A stretch of 64,000 bases of DNA from Hanstruepera ponticola (GCF_012931685.1 NZ_JABANC010000005.1:153181-217180), one strand, 5' to 3'; shown: positions 1 to 8,440, counted from the first letter of the stretch. Numbers and translations: made by a program. The notes: a model not told the origin generated them from the letters alone.

Positions 1-1
1 T

Positions 2-1693
2 GAAGATTTTAACAAACTATTAGATAGTTATTATGAAGAGGGACTGCAACTAAACCCATTGAATGCAACTTATGCTGGTGATAATCGCTACAATGATCAA
101 TTCCCTAATATGTTATCAAAATCGCATATTGATAAAACTAAAAGTTATTACACCAAATATCTAAATGAATTAAACAATATAGCTGATAGCACCTTAACTG
201 ATAGTCAGAAAATGTCTAAAGCCATTTTAAAATGGGAAGTAGATATGGCTTTGGAGGCTTTTAATTTTAAACACCGGGAACTGGTGCCTATAGATCAAAT
301 GTGGTCACCACATCTTTCTGTGGGTCAATTAGCTAGCGGTGCAGGCGCGCAACCTTTTGAAACGGTTGAAGATTATAACAATTGGTTAAAGCGTTTGGAT
401 GGTTATACCGAGTGGCTGCAATCCGTAAAAAACAACATGGAAAAAGGGATTACCGAAGGTTATGTATTGCCAAAATCATTAATTGTTAAAGTATTACCAC
501 AAATAGAATCAGGCGCTTCCAATGATATTGAAAACCACCTATTCTACTCACCTATCAATAATATGCCAGATAGTTTTAGCGACGAAGATAAAGCAACTTT
601 AAAAGATGCTTACACAGCCAAACTGAATGACAAAATTATTCCTGCTTACAAAAGCCTCTATGATTTCTTAAAAACTGATTATGTGGCTGCAGGAAGGGAA
701 TCCTCTGGAATTAATGACACACCAAATGGTGCTGCCTATTACAATTACATGATAAAGCTATTTACCACAACCAATATGACTGCTGATGAGATTCATAATC
801 TTGGCTTAAAAGAAGTTGAAAGAATTTCCGCCGAAATGGAAAAAGTAAAAGAGCAAGTAGGTTTTGAAGGTGATTTAAAATCATTCTTTAATCATGTTAG
901 AACCAATAAAGAACTCATGCCATTTGATGATCCACAGGAAGTCATTGATAATTTCAATGCCATTCATGAAACCATGAAACCACAAATCAATAAATTATTT
1001 GATGTAAAACCAAAAACAGCATTTGAAGTCAGAAGAACAGAAGCCTTCCGTGAAGCTTCGGCCAGTGCCGAGTACAATCAAGGGTCTTTGGATGGCACCA
1101 GACCAGGTATTTTTTATGTGCCTATTCCAGATGTAACTGCTTACAATATATTTAGTGATGAAGCTTTATTTTTACATGAAGCCATTCCTGGACATCATTA
1201 TCAAATTTCATTACAACAAGAAGACACCAATTTGCCTCAATTCAGAAAAACCTTATGGTACAGTGCCTACGGTGAAGGTTGGGCCTTATATTCAGAATCT
1301 TTGGGTAAAGAATTAGGTTTATACACAGACCCATACCAGTATTTTGGTATGCTAGGCATGGAAATGCATAGAGCCATAAGATTAGTGGTTGACACTGGTT
1401 TACATTCTAAAGGCTGGACACGAGAAGAAGCTATTCAATATTCTTTAGATCATGAAGCTGAAAGCGAAGCCAGCATCACTTCAGAAATTGAACGCTATAT
1501 GGCTATGCCAGGACAAGCACTATCCTATAAAATTGGTCAGTTAAAAATTAAAGAACTTCGCGCAAAGGCTGAAAGGGAGTTAGGCACAAACTTTGATATT
1601 AGTGAGTTCCATAATGAAGTTTTAGAGCCTGGTTGTGTGCCTTTAGCTTTATTAGAAGATAAAATAAACGCTTGGATTTCAGCAAACAAATAA
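2..1693 (+). CDS. DUF885 family peptidase-like protein (5' truncated)
   Basis: The reading frame is open from base 2, so the gene begins left of the window; the first in-window start-like codon (TTG at 59) is internal. About 563 codons are visible. The motif HEAIPGHHYQ near base 1180 is the conserved histidine-rich motif of the DUF885 family, which resembles a metallopeptidase HExxxH site; a second conserved stretch, YGEGWALYSE, follows about 30 residues later and supplies candidate acidic ligands. Family members in Flavobacteriaceae are usually secreted or lipoproteins, but the signal region is outside the window. Substrate is unknown. The next gene starts one base after the stop, suggesting co-transcription. 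Confidence 0.88.
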   Translation, partial: EDFNKLLDSYYEEGLQLNPLNATYAGDNRYNDQFPNMLSKSHIDKTKSYYTKYLNELNNIADSTLTDSQKMSKAILKWEVDMALEAFNFKHRELVPIDQMWSPHLSVGQLASGAGAQPFETVEDYNNWLKRLDGYTEWLQSVKNNMEKGITEGYVLPKSLIVKVLPQIESGASNDIENHLFYSPINNMPDSFSDEDKATLKDAYTAKLNDKIIPAYKSLYDFLKTDYVAAGRESSGINDTPNGAAYYNYMIKLFTTTNMTADEIHNLGLKEVERISAEMEKVKEQVGFEGDLKSFFNHVRTNKELMPFDDPQEVIDNFNAIHETMKPQINKLFDVKPKTAFEVRRTEAFREASASAEYNQGSLDGTRPGIFYVPIPDVTAYNIFSDEALFLHEAIPGHHYQISLQQEDTNLPQFRKTLWYSAYGEGWALYSESLGKELGLYTDPYQYFGMLGMEMHRAIRLVVDTGLHSKGWTREEAIQYSLDHEAESEASITSEIERYMAMPGQALSYKIGQLKIKELRAKAERELGTNFDISEFHNEVLEPGCVPLALLEDKINAWISANK

Positions 1694-1694
1694 T

Positions 1695-2678
1695 ATGAAT
1701 TTAAAAAAAAGTTGCTTATTTACTTTTATGATTGCATCGTGGTTTGGTTTTTCGCAAAAAACAACCATTCAAGATAGTCAGTCAAAAACACCTATCTCCT
1801 ATGCCACTATTTCATTTGGTGACGGCCAAGGTATTTTCGCCGATGATGAAGGCGCCTTTATTTTTACCAAGAAACTCTACCCAGATGTTGATACCTTATA
1901 TATTTCTGCATTGAGTTATAAAAGCGCAACAATACCAACTTCAAAACTTCAAAAAACTATTTTACTAGAAGAAGAAATCAGTCAGTTAGATGAAATTGTA
2001 CTCATAGCCAACAACCGCAAGTTCAAGGAAGAAACTTTAGAACCCTATCTGGACGATGATTATTACCATTGCTGGCTACCAACCATAGAATCGGAGATTG
2101 CAGTCTATTTTTCCAACCCCAATGACAAGCTTAAAAAATTAAGCACCATCCATTTCCCCATTACCTTGGAATCTCGTGATTGGGAACAGCGTAAAAAGAA
2201 AAACGCCGACAAAAAACCGTTTTCAACCCTGTTTAAAGTCAAGTTTTATAAAAATGACAACGGTAAACCTGGTGACGTATTGGTGTATGAGAATATCGTA
2301 TTTAGAGCCACCGAAAAAAAGGGCGATTCCTATGATTTGGATGTTAGCGACTACAACATCATCTACCCCGAAAACGGATTCTTTGTATCCTTACAGGTAT
2401 TGGGTTACACCGATAAAGCCGGCAAACTGTTGCCCAACAAAAAATACAAGGAACTAAAAGGTCGGGATGGTGGCATTGTAAAAATACCTACCAATTTCAG
2501 ACCCTTGTTACCATTTACCAGCGAAATAAAAACCCACAACACCTTTATAAAACGCGTGTTTATAAATGGCAACGACTGGGTACAGTTTAAACCCGGCAGT
2601 ATGGACTCCAGTTTGCTTAAAACCGGACTCACCAATTACGGCATTGGTATCACCTACAAGGTTTATAAAGATGAATAA
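1695..2678 (+). CDS. Secreted carboxypeptidase-regulatory-like domain protein
   Basis: This 327-residue protein starts with a signal peptide (about residues 1-20, ending near GFSQ). Residues about 21-95 look like the carboxypeptidase regulatory-like beta-sandwich often found at the N-terminus of Bacteroidota surface proteins, closed by the typical linker ISQLDEIVLIAN. The remaining 230 residues are beta-rich without a motif I recognise. It lacks the plug and barrel of a TonB-dependent receptor. It starts one base after the DUF885 gene and overlaps the next gene by 8 bases, so the three are probably one transcript. Function unknown. Confidence 0.75.
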   Translation: MNLKKSCLFTFMIASWFGFSQKTTIQDSQSKTPISYATISFGDGQGIFADDEGAFIFTKKLYPDVDTLYISALSYKSATIPTSKLQKTILLEEEISQLDEIVLIANNRKFKEETLEPYLDDDYYHCWLPTIESEIAVYFSNPNDKLKKLSTIHFPITLESRDWEQRKKKNADKKPFSTLFKVKFYKNDNGKPGDVLVYENIVFRATEKKGDSYDLDVSDYNIIYPENGFFVSLQVLGYTDKAGKLLPNKKYKELKGRDGGIVKIPTNFRPLLPFTSEIKTHNTFIKRVFINGNDWVQFKPGSMDSSLLKTGLTNYGIGITYKVYKDE

Positions 2679-3024
2679 CCCCTGGCACCTATATGCCATG
2701 GCAGCACTGTATATAGTGGCAGGTATCATGCATTTTATCAAACCCGAAATGTATATGCGCATCATGCCACGGTATTTACCCAACCACAAAACCTTGGTAC
2801 TTTTAAGCGGTTTGGCCGAAATCATGCTGGGTGCCGCACTGCTATTTAAAGAAACAAGGGCTTGGGCTATTTACGGCATTATGTTGATGCTCACCGTATT
2901 CTTATTAGTCCACTTCTATATGCTATCAGGTAAAAAAGCCAGTGCAGGTATTCCTAAATGGCTTTTAATATTCCGCATACCACTACAATTTGTTTTGATG
3001 TATTGGGCTTATGGGTATTTATGA
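2671..3024 (+). CDS. DoxX-like small membrane protein
   Basis: I place the start at ATG 2671, giving 117 residues (MNNPWHLYAM...); the open frame extends further upstream but that part overlaps the previous gene and is not needed. Four hydrophobic segments and an early GIMHFIKPEMYMRIMP stretch resemble the DoxX/MauE-like four-helix membrane family. It overlaps the preceding stop by 8 bases, so it is probably translationally coupled. Family members are associated with redox or sulfur metabolism in some organisms, but no specific role can be read from the sequence. Confidence 0.75.
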   Translation: MNNPWHLYAMAALYIVAGIMHFIKPEMYMRIMPRYLPNHKTLVLLSGLAEIMLGAALLFKETRAWAIYGIMLMLTVFLLVHFYMLSGKKASAGIPKWLLIFRIPLQFVLMYWAYGYL

Positions 3025-3273
3025 TTTGGTTTTAAAAAACTAAACTTATATTGAATTTGCCTGCATTGAGCTTGTCGAAATGTCATGCTAAACGGACGTT
3101 GTACTTGTCATGCTGAACTTGATTCAGCATCTAAAATCACTTACACAAACTACCAACCCACTCACAATTAATCATAATACCTACTCGATTTGTAAGATTT
3201 TTAATTATTTTTAGAAGTATAAACGCAATGGCGTTTATCCAATTGTTGGCAACAATTTAAACCCATAAAGTTA
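3025..3273. repeat. Intergenic region with interspersed palindromic repeats
   Basis: No gene is visible. Bases 3064-3082 (CATTGAGCTTGTCGAAATG) and 3107-3133 are small palindromic units; the second has 8-bp arms ATGCTGAA/TTCAGCAT around CTTGA and matches the unit inside the mutase gene at 18815-18843. Near 3222-3258 there are two more perfect inverted repeats, AAACGC-AATG-GCGTTT and ATTGTTG-G-CAACAAT. These look like REP-type interspersed elements plus a possible boundary of the small accessory block that follows. Confidence 0.6.
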
Positions 3274-3810
3274 ATGAACAAATTACTTTTGACTTTTCTA
3301 ATCGCTTTAACTATAAATTTTCAATCCTACGCTCAATCGATTTATGAGAATGTAACATATTTATATCAAGTAAAAATACCAACAGATTGGAATTTAGTTA
3401 GTGAAATTAAAAATGACACTATTCAGAAATTCTCTATTGTGAATTGGACTCTTCCTAAAGTTATTTCTGAATCAAAAGAAAATGAGGTTCAGAATTCTAT
3501 CGAAATATACGCTCATAAAAATAGTGATATTAAGAACATAAAAGAACTAATAAATCACGAAAAGCAAAAATGGCAACCATTTCTCTTAAAAACGGATATT
3601 TCACAAGAGGATTCTGAATTTTCAAGAGAAGTTATGACTACCTCAAAAGTTCCAAGTTTTGACCATAAATCAAAAAAGTATTTGATTTACAAAAATGGAA
3701 TCTGCTATAGAATACAATTAGTTTGTACACTTGATACTTTTGATAAAAATCTTTCTGATTTTGAAAATTTCTACAAAGAATTTAAGATTGTTGAAAATAA
3801 AAAAGAATAA
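3274..3810 (+). CDS. Hypothetical exported protein
   Basis: This 178-residue protein has a clear signal peptide (MNKLLLTFLIALTINFQSYAQ, cleavage near SYAQ). The mature part begins with a stretch reading as YQVKIPTDWNLV, reminiscent of PsbP-like or 'lipoprotein of unknown stress function' domains in Bacteroidota, but I cannot assign a family. Two cysteines lie near the C-terminus (residues about 150 and 157). It is AT-rich, separated by 2 bases from the next small gene and bounded by palindromic non-coding DNA on both sides, which suggests an accessory unit. Confidence 0.65.
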   Translation: MNKLLLTFLIALTINFQSYAQSIYENVTYLYQVKIPTDWNLVSEIKNDTIQKFSIVNWTLPKVISESKENEVQNSIEIYAHKNSDIKNIKELINHEKQKWQPFLLKTDISQEDSEFSREVMTTSKVPSFDHKSKKYLIYKNGICYRIQLVCTLDTFDKNLSDFENFYKEFKIVENKKE

Positions 3811-3812
3811 AA

Positions 3813-4163
3813 ATGGACGAAATCTATCCAGCATTGATTGATTATATCCATCAATATTGTTCTGAATTTAATACAGAACTTGAGAAAAAAGCAAGAAACC
3901 ATAACATTGGAATGCTCAAATGGGGAAATCGAGAAAATTTGCATCCAAAATTAATCGAATTAAGAGATAGACATATATCAACTGATAAAAATGTTTTAAA
4001 ACTATTAGAAAATGGATTTGAAGAATTTAAAGTAAATTCTGCAACCCGAATTTATAAAGAGCATAAAAATGAACTAAATCTGAATTTATGCCCAAAGTGT
4101 AAAAAAATTGCTCGCACACCTAATGCCAAACAATGTAGATTTTGTTTTTATGATTGGCATTAA
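3813..4163 (+). CDS. Hypothetical zinc-ribbon protein
   Basis: This 116-residue protein has no signal peptide. The C-terminus carries two CxxC pairs, CPKC at about residue 93 and CRFC at about residue 109, separated by 12 residues, a likely zinc ribbon. The N-terminal 85 residues are charged and helical. It begins 2 bases after the exported protein gene, so both are probably on one message. I do not recognise the family and no partner gives a function. Confidence 0.6.
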   Translation: MDEIYPALIDYIHQYCSEFNTELEKKARNHNIGMLKWGNRENLHPKLIELRDRHISTDKNVLKLLENGFEEFKVNSATRIYKEHKNELNLNLCPKCKKIARTPNAKQCRFCFYDWH

Positions 4164-4393
4164 GAAAAAGAATAACATTTGCAAACTTAAGACGTATAGC
4201 TCATAGCTGGGCAGTTGACTAATCGAAGTTTCGGCATATGCAAGTCCGCCAAATTTTTAATTTGGCTATATTTAGTAAATTAAAGGTAAACATAGAAATT
4301 AAAAATTCGGCTCATTGCCCAACCCAAAATTATTTTAACTTTAACACGCTACGTTTCATACACAGAACGCTCTATGTAAATTGAACAGATAGA
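4164..4393. repeat. Non-coding region with large imperfect inverted repeat
   Basis: No open frame of note. A perfect hairpin GCCAAAT-TTTTA-ATTTGGC occupies 4248-4266. The same arm recurs in inverted orientation at about 4295-4311 (AAATTAAAAATTCGGC, one mismatch), and an outer pair TGGGCA (about 4208) / TGCCCA (about 4317) encloses both. The fold therefore resembles a long bulged hairpin of about 115 bases. Together with the palindromes at 3222-3258 it brackets the two small genes 3274-4163. Confidence 0.5.
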
Positions 4394-5308
4394 ATGAGAT
4401 ATGCATACAATGAAAAGAATGACAAAATAGAAGTTTCTTTTTCAGGGGAAAGAGCAAAATGTCCAGATTGTGATTCTATTGTAATAGGAAAAAAAGGTCC
4501 ATTCAAAATAAAACATTGGAGTCATAAAACAAAAAATGAATGTGACAGTTGGTATGAACCAATAACCGAATGGCATTTAAACTGGCAAAATTTATTTCCA
4601 ATTCAATATAGAGAAGTTTCTATATCAAAAAATGGTAAAACCCATCGCGCTGATTTAAAACTTAAAAATAGTTTAGTTATTGAAATTCAGAACTCACCAA
4701 TAAAGATCTCCGAAATTGAAGAAAGAGAAAAATTTTATGGGGAAAACAATATGATTTGGATTTTGAATGGAGAGAAATTAGCAAGAAAATCAAGAATAAC
4801 TTATAAGTTTAACAAAAAACAATTCTCCTTATCGTTTTCAATACCAGCTTATAGTCCATTAGTTTCCCAATATGACATGGACGAATTTAAAGTAACCTTA
4901 TTCAGAAATGAATTACTATTAGGTTTAAAGAATGATAAAAATTTAATTAACTATCGAGAAAATAATGGCAATTATTTTGAATATGAATTTGATACTGATA
5001 AAGACTTTTTTGAAATAGATTCTGAACTATCTTATCTCTTTCAAAAAACCTGCAATGAACTGTATGATTATAATGCCTATCATAAAATGTTTTCAGATTT
5101 CAATATTTCTTTTAAAAATGTAAAAAGGGATAATTACTCGCAGGTTAAACTAAACAAATTATATTGGAGAAGTTTCATTGATAATATGTCTTTTCCAGTT
5201 TTTATAGATAGCTTGAATGGTTTAGAATCTGATTTAATATATTGGTATCAAGAAAATAGAATTATTAAACGTTCAGACTTCATTAACAAATATTTGAAAT
5301 ATACTTAA
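4394..5308 (+). CDS. CoiA-like nuclease-domain protein
   Basis: This 304-residue protein resembles the competence protein CoiA family in its first 140 residues. The N-terminus has a CPDC zinc-knuckle-like pair and a HWSH motif, followed by the core HRADLKL ... VIEIQNSPIKI, matching the D...E-x-Q catalytic pattern of a PD-(D/E)XK-like nuclease. CoiA proteins act during DNA uptake in Firmicutes; in Bacteroidota similar standalone proteins occur in accessory regions with unknown role. No competence genes are nearby. The rest of the protein (about 150-304) is unassigned. It is AT-rich and lies between repeat-rich non-coding blocks. Confidence 0.65.
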   Translation: MRYAYNEKNDKIEVSFSGERAKCPDCDSIVIGKKGPFKIKHWSHKTKNECDSWYEPITEWHLNWQNLFPIQYREVSISKNGKTHRADLKLKNSLVIEIQNSPIKISEIEEREKFYGENNMIWILNGEKLARKSRITYKFNKKQFSLSFSIPAYSPLVSQYDMDEFKVTLFRNELLLGLKNDKNLINYRENNGNYFEYEFDTDKDFFEIDSELSYLFQKTCNELYDYNAYHKMFSDFNISFKNVKRDNYSQVKLNKLYWRSFIDNMSFPVFIDSLNGLESDLIYWYQENRIIKRSDFINKYLKYT

Positions 5309-5371
5309 TCAAAAACTGTTAGATGATGTATGTAGTTCATTGTTGCCACTCATTTCAAAGTTATTATTGAC

Positions 5372-5623
5372 CATGTTCCACTTTTGATTAAGCATGTTCC
5401 ACCTTTGATTGACCATGTTCCACTTTTGATTGACCATGTTCCACTTTTGATTAACCATGTTCCACTTTTGATTGGTCGTTCCAGACTTTTGATTGAGCAT
5501 TCCAGAGTTTTAATTAAGCGTTCTAAAGTTTTGATTGATCGTTCCAGAGTTTTGATTGCCTATTCTAGACTTTTGATTAACCATTCAAGAGTTGTGATTG
5601 GCTGTTCCAAACTTTTGACTATT
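5372..5623. repeat. 21-bp tandem repeat (12 copies)
   Basis: Twelve consecutive units of exactly 21 bases can be read from 5372. The first five are near-identical variants of CATGTTCCACTTTTGATTGAC; copies 6-12 are more diverged (for example CGTTCCAGAGTTTTGATTGCC). Because the period is a multiple of three, frames on both strands stay open (about 82 residues on +, 63 on -), but the predicted peptides are simple 7-residue repeats and I do not call them genes. This is a minisatellite just downstream of the CoiA-like gene. Confidence 0.9.
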
Positions 5624-5678
5624 CAACACTAAACCATATAAACAAATAACCAAATCAACAGTCTTCCGTCTTCCATCA

Positions 5679-6587
5679 TCAACTAATCAACAAATCTTCC
5701 AAAGCTGGTTTTAGGTTCACATATTGAAACTCAAAACCCGTGTTTTCAATTTTTTTAGAGCTCACGCGTTGGCTTTCAAATAGTAGTATATGCATCTCAC
5801 CCAAAATTAATTTCATCATAAATTTTGGAATGTTAGGTAAAATAAGTGGTCGCTTAACTGTGTTTGCTACGGCTTTGGTCAGTTCCGTATTACTCACTGG
5901 GTTAGGTGCGACTCCATTAAACACACCTTCTAAATGATGTGTTGCCATGTGCAGAAATATGCCGGCCAAATCATCAACATGAATCCATGATTGCCACTGA
6001 TCGCCACTACCAAAAGCAGCTCCAAAACCAAATTTTGTGGGTTTGACTATTTGAGGTAAAGCTCCTTCTTTGTCATCCAAAACCAAGCCTATTCTAATTT
6101 TAGAAACAGTTAGTCCTAATACGCTAAAAGTATCCGCTTCAGCTTCCCATTTTTTGACAACGTCGCCTAAAAAACTATTGGAATATTCAGAAAATGACTC
6201 TTCATAATAATTGGTCAAGGAATCTGGGTAGCCACCAATAGCACTGGCAGAAATCAAATGCTTGATATTGTGTTTGTTTTCTGATAACGCTTTATATAGT
6301 AGCTTCAAGGTATTAACACGACTGCTAATGATAGTTTCCTTATAATCTGATGTCCAACGCTTTGCAATACTTGCTCCTGCCAAATTAATAATGGTTTCCA
6401 CACCCTCTAAACAAGCGCTATCTATAAACTGTTCTCTAGGATTCCAGTAGAACCCTTTGTAATTGGGAAGGTTTTCAATTTTAGATTTCGAAGTGGTTAA
6501 ATAATAAACGGTAAAATCTTGAGCCAAACACTGTTTTACAATAGCTTGACCAATTAAACCTGTAGCCCCAGTAATTAAAATCTTCAT
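5679..6587 (-). CDS. TIGR01777 family SDR epimerase
   Basis: This 302-residue protein is an extended short-chain dehydrogenase of the TIGR01777 (YfcH/SDR39U1) family. The N-terminal GATGLIGQ is the NAD(P)-binding glycine motif, followed by INLAGASIAKRWT, a signature of this family, and SRVNT further on. Length matches the family (about 295-305). These proteins are predicted nucleotide-sugar epimerase-like enzymes; the substrate is not established. ATG start at 6587 gives the canonical MKILITGATG beginning. It stands alone on the minus strand, 170 bases downstream of mnmD. Confidence 0.9.
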   Translation of the reverse strand: MKILITGATGLIGQAIVKQCLAQDFTVYYLTTSKSKIENLPNYKGFYWNPREQFIDSACLEGVETIINLAGASIAKRWTSDYKETIISSRVNTLKLLYKALSENKHNIKHLISASAIGGYPDSLTNYYEESFSEYSNSFLGDVVKKWEAEADTFSVLGLTVSKIRIGLVLDDKEGALPQIVKPTKFGFGAAFGSGDQWQSWIHVDDLAGIFLHMATHHLEGVFNGVAPNPVSNTELTKAVANTVKRPLILPNIPKFMMKLILGEMHILLFESQRVSSKKIENTGFEFQYVNLKPALEDLLIS

Positions 6588-6730
6588 TTACAATTTTTTG
6601 TAAAGATACGGATTGCTACATCCAATAATGTTGAGTTTAATTAAGGTTTAACAGATTTAACTATTCTTAACACCGTTTTATAGCCTGTAATCTTTGACTC
6701 GCAAACTTACCGAATGCTTTGTTGAAGGGA

Positions 6731-6758
6731 ACATTTGGCTCATAGGCTCGCCGAATGT
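6731..6758. repeat. Inverted repeat overlapping mnmD stop
   Basis: ACATTTGGC (6731-6739) and GCCGAATGT (6750-6758) form a near-perfect inverted repeat around a 10-base loop; the single mismatch is a G-U pair in RNA. It touches the mnmD stop codon on the minus strand. There is no T-run directly after it, so a standard terminator is doubtful. Confidence 0.4.
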
Positions 6759-7432
6759 CAAAAACCTTTTTTCGCTCTTAACATTTCTCTCTTACCAGGA
6801 GGCCCAGGCAATCGTTCTACTTCAAAGCCAACAGCCTGCATAGCACGTCTCACACTGCCTTTTGCTGAATAGGTAACCAACACACCTTGAGGTTTTAAAG
6901 CCTTAAACATGATTTTAAAAATGGACTCTGTCCATAAATCTGGTTGAACACGTGCGCCAAATGCATCAAAATAAATGAGGTTATAAGTATCCTCATCAGT
7001 TATATCCTGAAAAAATTGTTGCCGTTTGGTTAATGTAAAGTTAGGAGTAATGATTGACTTATTTTCCCAATCTACCTCATGCATTTTAAAAAAAGTGTCA
7101 CTATCATCTTTTAATAAAACATCGTATTGTAATTGCTTGAGCTCATCAAGTAATACAGGATAAGCTTCAACACCAATATAATTTACTGAAACTTGCTTTT
7201 TTTTGGCTTCATGCATAGTGAGCATGGCATTTAAACCAGTCCCAAAACCAATTTCCAAAATGGATAAAGGTTGAGAATAGTTTTTGGTCTCAATAACATG
7301 CTTAAATCCATGCTCAATAAATACATGCATGGCTTCTTGGTAAGCTCCATGAATAGAATGATACTGCTCGTTCCAATCTTCAATCTGAATGGTTTTGGAA
7401 CCGTCTGCAGTGGTGATAACGTTACGTTTCAC
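6758..7432 (-). CDS. mnmD: tRNA 5-methylaminomethyl-2-thiouridine methyltransferase MnmD
   Basis: This 224-residue protein is a standalone MnmD (DUF752) methyltransferase, which adds the last methyl group in mnm5s2U at the wobble position of certain tRNAs. Evidence: N-terminal DGSKTIQ..., EQYHSIHGA, SAM-binding motif IGFGTGLNAML (about residue 60), and the later FDAFGARVQPDLWT active-site region plus GPPGKREMLRA near the C-terminus. In enterobacteria it is fused to the MnmC oxidase; here that domain is absent, as usual in Bacteroidota. The only suitable start is GTG at 7432, one base after the stop of the upstream lipoprotein gene, so it is the third gene of an operon. Confidence 0.9.
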   Translation of the reverse strand: MKRNVITTADGSKTIQIEDWNEQYHSIHGAYQEAMHVFIEHGFKHVIETKNYSQPLSILEIGFGTGLNAMLTMHEAKKKQVSVNYIGVEAYPVLLDELKQLQYDVLLKDDSDTFFKMHEVDWENKSIITPNFTLTKRQQFFQDITDEDTYNLIYFDAFGARVQPDLWTESIFKIMFKALKPQGVLVTYSAKGSVRRAMQAVGFEVERLPGPPGKREMLRAKKGF

Positions 7433-7433
7433 C

Positions 7434-7877
7434 TTATTTTATCAATAATTTTTGAATTCGTGGAATGGGTCCTGTACATTCTGTTTGATGACAGGAAATA
7501 CAAACATTTACCGCATTATTAAAGCGTTCTTCAAGCGGAACTTCAGAATCTTCATTAAAAATTTCTCGTTCTGCGTTTAAAAACACGTTTGAAAAACTCT
7601 CAAAGATTTCGTTACGGTCTTTAAAATCTGACAATTCAGCTGTATGGATTTTCATAAAATCCATTGGGAATTCGGTTGGTGTTTTGCCATCTAGAATATC
7701 TTGCTTAACCTTGAGGTTGTGCGCATACATCTGATTCATGAGATTGGCCATTTCAGATGGCTCATACATATCATAAACAATCTTGGCACTTTCAGAAGTC
7801 TCTATAGGCTCTTCTGCCTTATTTTGACAACTAAAAACAACAACCAGAAGACATAATATGGCTATAAGTTGTTTCAT
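7434..7877 (-). CDS. Cytochrome c-like lipoprotein with C-terminal CxxCH
   Basis: This 147-residue protein has a lipoprotein signal peptide ending at VVFSC (cysteine 17). The rest is predicted helical, and a CISCH motif at about residue 127 is a heme c attachment site near the C-terminus, the arrangement of four-helix cytochrome c'-like proteins. It would therefore be a periplasm-facing monoheme lipoprotein; heme attachment is inferred. The start abuts the stop of the DUF4920 gene without a gap and mnmD follows after one base, so the three form an operon. Electron partner unknown. Confidence 0.75.
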   Translation of the reverse strand: MKQLIAILCLLVVVFSCQNKAEEPIETSESAKIVYDMYEPSEMANLMNQMYAHNLKVKQDILDGKTPTEFPMDFMKIHTAELSDFKDRNEIFESFSNVFLNAEREIFNEDSEVPLEERFNNAVNVCISCHQTECTGPIPRIQKLLIK

Positions 7878-8384
7878 TTATTCTTCAATCAATAGCACAC
7901 CATCTGCCATAAAAGAATAGGTACGTTTTGGTTCGGTAATAGCAGCAATCTCTTCTTCAGATTTTCCAGCATCTTCTGCATAGTGACGTTGCTCATCTAC
8001 TGAAACTTCAGACACATAAGCATGTCCGTTCATAATAACTTCCTTTCCCGCAATATTTTTTGGCATAAAGAATCCATAATCTTTAAACTTCACCATTACT
8101 TCTTCATCATTACCTAAATCTACACGCATCCAACAACCTTTAGCCTGACAAACCTCATTAACCTTTCCCACTATTTTTGTTGAAACACTATCTCCAACCT
8201 GCATAGATTGAAAACGTTCAGCCATTTCCGTAGCCTTTATAGCGTTGTCTGACTCTATTTTATCTCCAAAAGATGCATAAGCAACTTCTGCGTTTTCAGT
8301 TTCAGTAACTTCAGTGGTTTTTGTTTCATTTTTACAAGAAACTACTATGAACACTAACAATAACAAAGACAATATATTCTTCAT
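7878..8384 (-). CDS. DUF4920 domain lipoprotein
   Basis: This 168-residue protein has a lipoprotein signal (VVSCK, cysteine about 17) followed by a short Thr/Glu-rich linker and a DUF4920 domain, recognised by VCQAKGCWMRV and the following VMVKFKDYGFFMPK segment. DUF4920 proteins are OB-like beta-barrels common in Bacteroidota with unknown function; the paired cysteines in CQAKGC might bind metal. It is the first gene of the operon with the cytochrome-like lipoprotein and mnmD, behind its own promoter. Confidence 0.85.
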   Translation of the reverse strand: MKNILSLLLLVFIVVSCKNETKTTEVTETENAEVAYASFGDKIESDNAIKATEMAERFQSMQVGDSVSTKIVGKVNEVCQAKGCWMRVDLGNDEEVMVKFKDYGFFMPKNIAGKEVIMNGHAYVSEVSVDEQRHYAEDAGKSEEEIAAITEPKRTYSFMADGVLLIEE

Positions 8385-8413
8385 GATAATATTTTGATTT
8401 AAAAAATTTGCTC

Positions 8414-8421
8414 CAAATATA
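8414..8421 (-). promoter_or_regulatory. Promoter -7 element for the DUF4920-mnmD operon
   Basis: On the minus strand the sequence reads TATATTTG, an exact match to the Bacteroidota TAnnTTTG element, 29 bases upstream of the DUF4920 ATG. No good TTG at the -33 position was found. Confidence 0.6.
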
Positions 8422-8440
8422 CAATTTATTTAAGGAATTA

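Noticed and set aside
5372..5623. CRISPR array
   Set aside because: Units are contiguous with no spacers and no cas genes are nearby.
5309..5632. Open frames on both strands across the 21-bp repeats
   Set aside because: They arise because the period is a multiple of three; the peptides are simple heptad repeats without signals or neighbours supporting expression.
6660..6757. Open frame continuing past mnmD in another frame
   Set aside because: mnmD already has normal family length; the extension is short, unmatched to anything I know, and would need a frameshift.
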